This document shows positions 6,770 to 12,667 of a stretch of 14,877 bases of DNA, in pieces (the stretch's first letter is position 1; each line of letters starts with the position of its first letter). Location of the stretch: NCBI GenBank assembly GCA_020216625.1, contig JAIUYB010000008.1, positions 1 to 14,877 on the forward strand, in the 5' to 3' direction. Position numbers and translations under genes: made by a program. The notes under the pieces are model-generated. The model was given only the letters and a program-made list of their open reading frames with translations, made no database searches and was not told the origin of the DNA. This DNA is from Desulfarculus sp. Lineage in GTDB: Bacteria > Desulfobacterota > Desulfarculia > Desulfarculales > Desulfarculaceae.

Positions 6770-8128
6770 CTACTTGAAGCAGCAGAACACCCGGTTCTCC
6801 AGGATCTCCACCTTGTCGTTCAGGAAGCGGGTGTTGAACTTGGCGTTGCGCAGGATGTTGTAGCCCATCTCCGCCCGCAATCCGGTGCGGCAATGGACGA
6901 TGATCTCCTTGTCCTTGGGCAGCTCGCCCAGCCGGCCGGACAGGGCGTCCACCGGGATGTTCACCGCTCCCGGCAGCATGCCGGCGCTGGTCTCGGCCAG
7001 GGTGCGCACATCCAGGATCAGCTTGTCCGGGGGCTGGTTGTTCACGATATTCATGAACTCGTCGCCGGTGATCTCGCCGGGATGGGGCCGGGGCAGATAG
7101 AAGATCTTGGTGCGCACCAGATCCTTCTGGATGGGCCCGTTGGCCTTGAGCCAGCCCTGGTAGCCGCCATCCAGGATGAAGACCCGCTGATAGCCCCAGG
7201 AGCTGATCTGCTTGACCACCGGGGCCAGCTTGTCCAGATCGGTGTGGTCGGAGTAGAGCACCAGGTAGGCCTTGCGGTCCACCGGGAACTGCTCCTTTTC
7301 CTTGACGATGCGGTCCAGGGGGATGGCCACCGCGCCCTGGATGTGACCCTGCTTGGCCGCGGCCTCGCCCCGGGTGTCGATGACCACCAGGTAGCCCAGG
7401 CGGTCGTTGACGAACTGGGCGGTGCTGATCAGGGGCAGGCCGGCCTGAGTCCAGGCGGGCACGCCGGCGTGGAAGACCTTGACATTGGTGTAGCCGTTCT
7501 TTTCCGCCAACCTGGCGGCCATGGGCGAGAGCACTCATCTGAAGCCCCCGCAGTAGAAGACCAGGAGAGTGGACTTGTCCTTGGGCAGCTTGTCCATCAT
7601 GTCCGGCATGTTGCCGAAAGGCATGTTGATCGCCCCGGCCAGATGCCCTTCCTGATAGTGGGCCGGAGGCCGGGAATCCACCAGCAGGTACTTGCCCTGC
7701 TCGGGGCTCTTGGTCATCAGTTCCTGCACCTGCTGGACGCTGAGCTGCTGGGCCTCGGGCACCTTGATCACCGGCTTGGCCTTGACCAAGGTCGCCACCC
7801 GGTCCGAGCCCTGCTGCTCAAAGTAGACCATCACCGGCACCGGCTTTTTGAGCTCCTTCAAGGCGGGCACGTTCTCGACCTTGGTGTTGTCGTTGAACTT
7901 GATCACCTCGTTGCGGTCGCCCACTTCCACCTGGATGGACTTGGCCTGGTTGGAGAGGCTCTGGAACTCGCCTCCCACCACGTTGGCCTTGTCCTTGTAA
8001 TCATTGTGACATTTCAAGCAACTGGCGGAGATCATCCCACCTCCGTCGGCCAGGGCCGGACTCGCGCCGGCCAGCAAGATCAGGCCCATCCATAGCGCCA
8101 GGCCGCGCCAGGACCGCAGTCCATCCAT
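6770..8128 (-). CDS. Exported selenocysteine-containing triple-rhodanese protein with a c-type heme site
   Basis: One 452-residue protein if the UGA at 7537-7535 is read as selenocysteine (Sec198). Both halves are in the same frame and the reading continues without a gap. Order of parts: signal peptide (1-27, ending SPALA); a CLKCH heme c site (37-41); a small beta region; rhodanese 1 (about 110-220) with FYCGGFR-Sec-VLSP, where Sec falls where relatives have the catalytic Cys (YCGGxxCxLSP), followed by GYTNVKVFHAGVPAW; rhodanese 2 (about 225-325) with YSDHTD in place of an active-site Cys, so probably inactive; rhodanese 3 (about 345-440) with the loop HCRTGLRAE, active-type. It ends at UAG. 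ATG 8128 has GGAGGT five bases upstream. It likely transfers sulfane sulfur (or reduces a chalcogen substrate) in the periplasm. An ordinary annotation would split it at 7535 into two proteins or call a pseudogene. Confidence 0.88.
7504..7537 (-). promoter_or_regulatory. Sec UGA codon and SECIS-like hairpin
   Basis: After the UGA (7537-7535) the mRNA folds CCGCC-AGGUU-GGCGG (7518-7504): a 5-bp GC stem with a 5-base loop that starts 22 bases after the UGA. Bacterial SECIS elements are hairpins just downstream of the UGA whose small apical loop begins with G-rich bases near GGU; the E. coli fdhF loop is AGGUCU. Distance and loop fit well. No fold calculation was possible. Confidence 0.72.
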
Positions 8129-8149
8129 CTCACACCTCCATCGCGGGAC

Positions 8150-8178
8150 AGAATAGTGGTTATTTGCAACAGTGTTAA
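8150..8178 (-). promoter_or_regulatory. Sigma70-type promoter of the Sec-rhodanese gene
   Basis: On the minus strand TTAACA (8178-8173), a 17-base spacer and TATTCT (8155-8150) precede the ATG at 8128 by about 20 bases. The -35 matches five of six and the -10 four of six. The -35 overlaps TTGTTAA followed after four bases by GTTGCAA, a partial match to the Rex redox operator TTGTTAA-N4-TTAACAA. Confidence 0.6.
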
Positions 8179-8327
8179 CAATCAGTTTACGGGCCCTAAC
8201 GCGGGGAGTCAATGGGTTTGGCAATACATTTTGGCTATGGACATTGTCGTTATCGATGCACCCCCTGGCCAACAAAGACTTGCCCTGGCCCACGGGGTCG
8301 GGGATGATACAAGTAATCAGAAAAAAA

Positions 8328-8355
8328 TGGACGGGAACGTTCCTGGGTGCATAAT
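8328..8355 (+). promoter_or_regulatory. Candidate promoter with palindromic operator for the rubredoxin cluster
   Basis: TGGACG (8328-8333), a 16-base spacer and CATAAT (8350-8355) lie about 35 bases before the rubredoxin ATG. Between them is a perfect 10-base palindrome GGAACGTTCC (8334-8343), well placed for a repressor, and a partial copy of its half-site (GGAACGATTC) follows at 8363-8372. Which protein binds is unknown. Confidence 0.45.
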
Positions 8356-8390
8356 TGATTCAGGAACGATTCGCATGAGAAGGAGTCGCC

Positions 8391-8594
8391 ATGGCTAAGC
8401 CGGAAGAAATGTTCCAATGCCAGACCAGCAACTGCGGCTATATCTACAACCCAGACAAGGGTTGCAAGAAGCGCAAGGTGTCGGGGGGCACCTGCTGGGC
8501 CGACGTTCCGGAAGACTATTGCTGCCCGGTCTGCGGGGCGGGCAAGAAGATGTTCAAACCCCTGGCCGGACCTGGCTCCACCCAGGCCCAGTAA
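8391..8594 (+). CDS. Rubredoxin, type II-like with CX4C first pair
   Basis: A 67-residue one-iron electron carrier of the cytoplasm. The second cysteine pair and fold motifs are textbook rubredoxin (DVPEDYCCPVCGAGKKMF, Cys45 and Cys48), and CGYIYNPDKG follows the first pair. The first pair is C-QTSN-C (Cys10, Cys15), four residues between cysteines where two are usual. Type II rubredoxins of Desulfovibrio have such an insertion, so this is a known variant and not an error. Three further cysteines (25, 35, 44) are unusual. A short polar tail extends beyond the usual ~53 residues. AAGGAG five bases before ATG confirms the start. It is the first gene of a redox cluster and probably shuttles electrons to or from the flavoproteins downstream. 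Confidence 0.92.
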   Translation: MAKPEEMFQCQTSNCGYIYNPDKGCKKRKVSGGTCWADVPEDYCCPVCGAGKKMFKPLAGPGSTQAQ

Positions 8595-8648
8595 CGGCAC
8601 CCCGGCCAGCCATAGTCCAAAACCCACGCCATTATGGAGATGATGATC

Positions 8649-8819
8649 ATGCAGACGGTCCAGAACACCTGGAAGTGTGTCAAATGCGGCTACACCTTCA
8701 CCGCCGCCCCGCCCCCGCCGCCCACCTGCCCTTCCTGCAAGGAGAAATGCGAGTTCGTGGACGTGAGCTGCTACACCCCTGATTGCGCCGGCACCGGGCA
8801 GGACCCCCGCCTGGGTTAG
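8649..8819 (+). CDS. Small rubredoxin-like zinc-ribbon/iron protein
   Basis: A 56-residue protein with two rubredoxin-type knuckles, CVKCGYTF (Cys10, Cys13) and CPSC (Cys27, Cys30), separated by a proline run (PPPPP). A conserved-looking cysteine-rich tail then follows, with Cys34, Cys41 and Cys46 ([16 protein letters not shown]) and the ending DPRLG. It resembles small rubredoxin-like proteins that I recall from sulfate reducers. It binds one Fe or Zn through the four knuckle cysteines; the role of the other three is unknown. Four in-frame ATGs exist (8634, 8640, 8643, 8649). I chose 8649 because GGAG at 8636-8639 is nine bases upstream and the others lack a site. It lies 54 bases after the rubredoxin. 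Confidence 0.85.
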   Translation: MQTVQNTWKCVKCGYTFTAAPPPPPTCPSCKEKCEFVDVSCYTPDCAGTGQDPRLG

Positions 8820-8890
8820 GCCTGGACTCATCCAACCGGCCCGGACCGGCGCCGCCGTCTTGGCGCGCCCGGTCGGCCGCGAGAGGGACG

Positions 8891-9478
8891 ATGAAAGTAC
8901 TGGGCATCTATGGCAGCCCCCGCAAGGGCGGCAACAGCGACCTGTTGTTGGATCAGGCCCTGGCTGGGGCCAAGGAGGCCGGGGCCGAGGTCTCGGCCGT
9001 CTATTCCCGCCAGCTTAGCATCGAGGGCTGCCGCGAATGCGGGGGCTGCGACAAGACCGGCGAGTGCGTCATCAAGGACCAGATGCAGGAGGTCTATCCC
9101 CTGCTGGACCAGGCCGACGCCATCATCTTGTCGGTGCCGATGTTCTTCTATGCCGCGCCGGCCCAGCCCAAGGCCCTGGTGGACCGCTGCCAGGCCCGCT
9201 GGTCCAAGCGGATGCTGACCAAGACCAAGGAGCAGCGCAAGAGCTTCGACAGCGGCAAGGGTTACCTGATCGCGGTGGGGGCCACCAAGGGGGCCAACCT
9301 CTTCCAGGGCGTGGAGATGATGGCCAAGTATTTCTACGACGCCCTGGACATGAGCTATGAGGGCGGCCTGCTTTTGCGCGGCGTCGAGGGGCGCGCGGCG
9401 GTGAACGAGCATCCGGAGCACCTGCGCGAGGCCTACGAACTGGGGAAGAAAATCGTGGCCGAGGCCGCGGGGAAATGA
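8891..9478 (+). CDS. Iron-sulfur flavoprotein, NADPH-dependent FMN reductase family
   Basis: A 195-residue flavodoxin-fold protein. The N-terminal loop GSPRKGGNSD (8-17) binds FMN phosphate. The compact cluster motif C-x2-C-x2-C-x5-C (Cys47, 50, 53, 59; CRECGGCDKTGEC) binds a [4Fe-4S] cluster, the hallmark of the iron-sulfur flavoprotein (ISF) group studied in methanogens and anaerobes. LSVPMFFYAAPAQPKALVDR is the conserved flavodoxin_2 loop. It would pass electrons between ferredoxin/rubredoxin-like carriers and an acceptor such as O2, H2O2 or quinone; the acceptor is inference. I start at ATG 8891 and not upstream because homology begins MKVLGIYGSPRKGGNS; a weak GAGAGGG precedes it. Length is normal for the family. 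Confidence 0.93.
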   Translation: MKVLGIYGSPRKGGNSDLLLDQALAGAKEAGAEVSAVYSRQLSIEGCRECGGCDKTGECVIKDQMQEVYPLLDQADAIILSVPMFFYAAPAQPKALVDRCQARWSKRMLTKTKEQRKSFDSGKGYLIAVGATKGANLFQGVEMMAKYFYDALDMSYEGGLLLRGVEGRAAVNEHPEHLREAYELGKKIVAEAAGK

Positions 9479-9490
9479 AAGCGAGGGCAC

Positions 9491-9922
9491 ATGGCTAAAG
9501 GCTTGATCGTATACGCCACCCGCAGCGGACAGACCAAGAACATCGCCCAGCTCATCGCCGAGGGCATGCGCATCGCGGGGATGGAGGTGGACCTCAAGAG
9601 CGCCACCGAGATCAAAAAACCCGAGGATCTGGCTGGCTACGACGCCTATGTGCTGGGCTCGGCCACCTATCATGGCGAGATGATGGAGTCCATGAAGCAG
9701 CTGCTGTTCCTGGCCGAGCGGGCGGGACTGGAGGGCAAGTGCGGCGGGGCCTTCGGGGCCTTCGGCTGGAGCGGCGAGGCTCCGGAGCGCATCTTCAACA
9801 CCATGAAGCACGTGCTGAACATGAACATGTCCGGCGACTGCCTGCGGCTCAAATCCGCCAGCCTCCAGGGCGCCATCCCCATGGCCCAGGACTATGGCAA
9901 GCAGATGGCCACGCTCGCGTGA
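9491..9922 (+). CDS. Short flavodoxin-domain protein
   Basis: A 143-residue FMN-binding flavodoxin. The phosphate loop is ATRSGQTKNIA (9-19); the loops that cover the isoalloxazine ring are GSATYHGEM (about 57-65) and GAFGAFGWSGEA (about 88-99). The last resembles the flavodoxin domain of rubredoxin:oxygen oxidoreductase (FprA-type) proteins, but the diiron beta-lactamase domain of those is absent. It begins 12 bases after the iron-sulfur flavoprotein and overlaps the next gene by four bases, so it is cotranscribed. With rubredoxin in the same cluster, it likely serves one-electron transfer in the cytoplasm. Confidence 0.92.
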   Translation: MAKGLIVYATRSGQTKNIAQLIAEGMRIAGMEVDLKSATEIKKPEDLAGYDAYVLGSATYHGEMMESMKQLLFLAERAGLEGKCGGAFGAFGWSGEAPERIFNTMKHVLNMNMSGDCLRLKSASLQGAIPMAQDYGKQMATLA

Positions 9923-10092
9923 GCCAGGACCGTCAGGAGCTCCTGGCCCGGCGCGAACGCCTGCGCCAGGAACTGAAGGAGGCCCAGGCCGCCCTGCCCG
10001 CCCACTCCATCCGACCCTGGCAGTTGCAGCGAGTGGAAGAGGCCGAGGAGGCCCTGGCCGAGATCGAAGCCGCCATCAAACGCCTGCCCTAG
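9919..10092 (+). CDS. Small coiled-coil protein of unknown function
   Basis: A 57-residue protein starting with GTG at 9919, which overlaps the flavodoxin stop (GTGA). It consists of two charged amphipathic helices (RQELLARRERLRQELKEAQ and RVEEAEEALAEIEAAIKRL) joined by ALPAHSIRPWQLQ, so it probably forms a helical hairpin or dimeric coiled coil. The LPAHS-x-PWQLQ turn reminds me of small proteins from anaerobes, but I know no function. Codon use agrees with its neighbours, and the terminator follows 10 bases after the stop, so it is the last gene of the cluster. No cysteines or cofactor motif. Confidence 0.78.
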   Translation: MSQDRQELLARRERLRQELKEAQAALPAHSIRPWQLQRVEEAEEALAEIEAAIKRLP

Positions 10093-10101
10093 TCGGACCC
10101 T

Positions 10102-10140
10102 CCCGGCCGCCCTTGCCCGCGCCAGGGCGGCCGGGTTTTT
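10102..10140 (+). terminator. Intrinsic terminator of the redox cluster
   Basis: CCCGGCCGCCCT (10102-10113) pairs perfectly with AGGGCGGCCGGG (10124-10135) around a 10-base loop, followed by TTTTT (10136-10140). It lies 10 bases after the last gene of the cluster and is a textbook Rho-independent terminator. Confidence 0.92.
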
Positions 10141-10191
10141 GCCCTGTCCCGCGGTTTCGGCTTTCCCTGAACCCGCTTCACTGCTAAGCAT

Positions 10192-10197
10192 TATATT
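10192..10197 (+). promoter_or_regulatory. Possible -10 box of the acylase gene
   Basis: TATATT stands out in the only AT-rich patch between the terminator and the ATG at 10258. No good -35 lies at 16-18 bases (the best is TGAACC at 10168-10173), so the call is weak. Confidence 0.3.
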
Positions 10198-10257
10198 CAC
10201 GGCCGGCGTGCAAGGCGACGCGGCCCCGCCCTTGGGACTCCATCACGGGAGGCACAC

Positions 10258-11367
10258 ATGTCGCGCCTTGGCGCTTTTGGCTCATCCCGCCTGCTGCTGG
10301 GCCTGGCCTTGGCCCTGTTTTTTTGGTCCGCCACCCCGGCCCTGGCTTGCACCGGCATCGTCATCCAGGCCGAGGACGGCGCGGTGGTCTACGCCCGCAC
10401 CATGGAATTCGGCGCGGACCTGGTCTCCTTCAACCTGCTGGCGGTGGGCCCGGCAAGGGCCTGCCAGGGCATGACCCCCGATGGCCAGCCCGGCCTGGCC
10501 TGGCGGGTGAAGTACGCCCACGTCGGCTTCAACCCCTTTGGCCTGCCGCTGGTGGCCGAGGGCCTCAACGACCAGGGCCTGGCCTGCGGGGCCTTTTTCC
10601 TGCCGGGTTACGCCAAGTACCAGGATTTCACGCCCCAGGAGCGGGACCGCACCATCTCCAACCTGGACCTGGTCTCCTGGGTGCTGGGTAATTTCGCCAG
10701 CGTCCAGGAGCTGCGCGCCGCCCTGCCCGGAGTCCGGGTGGCCGGGGTGGCCTTGCCGCAATGGGGCACGGTGCCGCCCCTGCGCTACCTGGCGGTGGAC
10801 CAGTCCGGGGCCAGCCTGGTGATCGAATACCTGGACGGCCAATTGGTCATGCGCGACGATTTCGTGGGGGTGATCACCAACTCCCCGCCTTATGAATGGC
10901 ACGTCACCAACCTGCGCAACTACTTGGGCCTGTCCGCCATCAACCGGCCGCCGGTGAAGCTGGGGGCGCAGGATATCGCCCAGTTGGGCCAGGGCTCGGG
11001 CTCCCTCGGCCTGCCCGGCGATTTCACCCCGCCCTCGCGCTTCGTGCGGGCCGCCTTCCTGTCCCATGCCGCCTACCGGGGCCAGAACGCGGAGGAGGCG
11101 GTGCTCTCGGCCTTCCGCATCCTCAACCAGTTCGACATCCCCAAGGGCGCCCTGCGCGCCCAGGAGGGCGGCCGGGTCATCGCCGACTCCACCCAATGGA
11201 CCGGAGCCAGCGACCTCAAAAACCGTCGCCTTTATTTCCACACCGAATACAGCCGGCGGGTGCGAATGGTTGACCTTGATCGCTTGCGCTTGGACGGCGG
11301 CGCCATGCTGACCATGGACGTCACCAGCCCCGAACGGATCGAGGATGTCTCCGGGGAATTGAAGTAG
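10258..11367 (+). CDS. Exported penicillin V acylase/choloylglycine hydrolase family Ntn hydrolase
   Basis: A 369-residue periplasmic linear-amide C-N hydrolase. The signal peptide (1-30, ending TPALA) is followed directly by Cys31, so cleavage would free the catalytic N-terminal Cys (CTGIVIQ). Other family residues: Arg47 and Glu50 in ARTMEF (many Gram-positive members have Asp at the Glu50 place), Asn104 in EGLNDQGLACG, Asn208 in VITNSPPYEW, and Arg261/Arg264 in SRFVRAA. These fit Gram-negative penicillin V acylase-like enzymes, some of which hydrolyse N-acyl homoserine lactones; whether this one does is inference. The Cys follows ALA, which also looks like a lipobox remnant, but family logic favours the nucleophile. 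GGGAGG (10247-10252) five bases before ATG supports the start. It lies alone after a terminator. Confidence 0.9.
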   Translation: MSRLGAFGSSRLLLGLALALFFWSATPALACTGIVIQAEDGAVVYARTMEFGADLVSFNLLAVGPARACQGMTPDGQPGLAWRVKYAHVGFNPFGLPLVAEGLNDQGLACGAFFLPGYAKYQDFTPQERDRTISNLDLVSWVLGNFASVQELRAALPGVRVAGVALPQWGTVPPLRYLAVDQSGASLVIEYLDGQLVMRDDFVGVITNSPPYEWHVTNLRNYLGLSAINRPPVKLGAQDIAQLGQGSGSLGLPGDFTPPSRFVRAAFLSHAAYRGQNAEEAVLSAFRILNQFDIPKGALRAQEGGRVIADSTQWTGASDLKNRRLYFHTEYSRRVRMVDLDRLRLDGGAMLTMDVTSPERIEDVSGELK

Positions 11368-11391
11368 GGACCAGCGACTTGCCCCCTGCCA

Positions 11392-11429
11392 CCGGCGCCT
11401 TGAGGCCAACGCGCGAGGCTGGGCGCCGG
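11392..11429 (+). terminator. Possible stem-loop after the acylase gene
   Basis: CCGGCGCC (11392-11399) and GGCGCCGG (11422-11429) can pair around an inner imperfect helix (GCC/GGC). It starts 24 bases after the stop, but there is no T-run, so it is only a possible terminator. Confidence 0.35.
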
Positions 11430-11497
11430 GGCTCGGCAATTATCATTGGCGTTGACGTCCGCGCCCGCCCCCGGCGAGCTTTGGGCCAGGGATGGAA

Positions 11498-12322
11498 ATG
11501 ATCACGACCTTCAACCACGGACCGGTGCATGGCTTCCGCCTGGGACGGACCCTGCTGGGCAAAGGCCGCTACTTCACCGCCTGCTTCCACTTGGACGGCC
11601 TGCTCATCGACTCCGGCTGCGCCCACACCGGCCCCGAACTGGCCGCGGCCCTGGCGGAATCGCCCCTGCACACCGTGGCCCACACCCACAGCCACGAGGA
11701 CCACTGGGGCCACAGCGCCCAGCTCCAGGCCCAGCGCGGGGTCCGGGTCTTTTCGCCGGAACCGACCCTCGACCTGGTGCGGGGCCAGGCCGATCCCCCC
11801 CGCCTGATGCCCTATCAGAAGGTGCTCTGGGGGCCGCCCGCGCCCTGTCCCGGGGCCGAACCCCTGCCCGAGGCCCTGGAGACCCCGCGCCACCGCCTGA
11901 CGGTGATTCCCACGCCGGGCCACAGCCCGGACCACGTCTGCTTTTTCGAGGAGGAACAGGGCTGGCTCTTCGTGGGCGACGCCTACACCGGCGGCCGCGA
12001 TCGGGCCCTGCGCCGGGGCTATGACATTTGGGGCATCATCGCCTCGCTGCGCACCATGGCCGCGCTGAACCCCACGGTTCTTTTTTGCGGCAGCGGCAGC
12101 GTGGTGGAAGACCCCGCGGCGGCCCTGCGGGACAAGATCAGCTACCTGGTGGTGCGCGGCCAGTACGTGCTGGAGCTGCGCCGCCGGGGCTGGCCGCCCA
12201 AGCTCATCGCCCGCAGCATCTTCGGCCGCGAACCGGCCATCAGCTACATCACCCAAGGCGACTTCAGCACCGTGAACCTGGTGCTCTCCTACCTGGCCGA
12301 CTCGCCCCACAGACCGGCTTAG
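11498..12322 (+). CDS. MBL-fold metallo-hydrolase
   Basis: A cytoplasmic metallo-beta-lactamase-fold enzyme of 274 residues with no signal peptide. The metal motif HTHSHEDHWGH (HxHxDH; His64, His66, Asp68, His69), the second-sphere His in PTPGHSPDH (His142) and the bridging Asp in VGDAYTGG (Asp161) are all present, so two metals can bind. The usual last histidine (often GHG) seems replaced in LFCGSGSVVED. The C-terminal helical part (KISYLVVRGQYVLELRRRGWPPKLIARSIFGRE, then TQGDFSTVNLVLSYL) looks like the regulatory tail of hydrolase relatives of unknown substrate. ATG 11492 is in frame six bases upstream; I prefer 11498 because AGGG (11488-11491) is then six bases away. Substrate unknown; glyoxalase II-, lactonase- or thioesterase-type chemistry is possible. 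Confidence 0.88.
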   Translation: MITTFNHGPVHGFRLGRTLLGKGRYFTACFHLDGLLIDSGCAHTGPELAAALAESPLHTVAHTHSHEDHWGHSAQLQAQRGVRVFSPEPTLDLVRGQADPPRLMPYQKVLWGPPAPCPGAEPLPEALETPRHRLTVIPTPGHSPDHVCFFEEEQGWLFVGDAYTGGRDRALRRGYDIWGIIASLRTMAALNPTVLFCGSGSVVEDPAAALRDKISYLVVRGQYVLELRRRGWPPKLIARSIFGREPAISYITQGDFSTVNLVLSYLADSPHRPA

Positions 12323-12667
12323 CCACCGTCATCCGCCGGGTCCGCCAGGCCCCGCCCCGGCGGTTTAGCCCACTATTTTAATGGTTATCCTAAATTAGGT
12401 ATTTATAAGCCGCGCTAATTTCTGATCAATTATCAACCATGCTCGTATTATTTTTTAAATATTCATTATCAATAACTTTTTTATCATCCGTCGCACTTTT
12501 CGCTTGGTTTTGGAACTGGTCATGAGCTTAAAATTTAGTATTGGTGGGCCGCTGGATGAAACCGGCGTCCGCCCAATCCAGGCCGTGAGCTTGAATTACA
12601 CAGAAAAGATCAGCACGCATGCCGCCGCCACCGGGCGACGGACCAGCCGGGGAAGGGGGTGCAGCCC
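12323..12667. promoter_or_regulatory. AT-rich regulatory island before the cytochrome genes
   Basis: About 345 bases without a gene. Positions 12370-12545 are strikingly AT-rich compared with everything around. The motif TTATCAA occurs at 12430-12436 and 12466-12472, with TTATCAT at 12481-12487, and TGATCA begins a near-palindrome at 12423. No spacing fits a canonical FNR box (TTGAT-N4-ATCAA): the best one has five bases between half-sites. The island probably holds the promoter and activator sites of the downstream operon, but I cannot fix -35/-10 boxes. Confidence 0.5.

Noticed and set aside
7535..7537. Reading the UGA as a nonsense mutation or as two separate genes
   Set aside because: The frame is unbroken, the UGA replaces the catalytic Cys exactly, a SECIS-like hairpin follows, and the second half has no ribosome site of its own; the codon after UGA is GTG inside a conserved motif.
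6758..8095. A 445-residue plus-strand frame opposite the rhodanese gene
   Set aside because: It is rich in His, Val, Leu, Gly and Gln with no motif, the usual antisense shadow in GC-rich DNA. The minus strand has clear rhodanese motifs, signal peptide, promoter and ribosome site.
10282..11439. A 385-residue minus-strand frame over the acylase
   Set aside because: Shadow frame without motifs; the plus strand shows signal peptide, nucleophile Cys and conserved catalytic residues.
12422..12436. FNR box CTGAT-N5-ATCAA
   Set aside because: The spacing between half-sites is five where FNR needs four, and the first half has a mismatch; kept only as a note in the AT-rich island.
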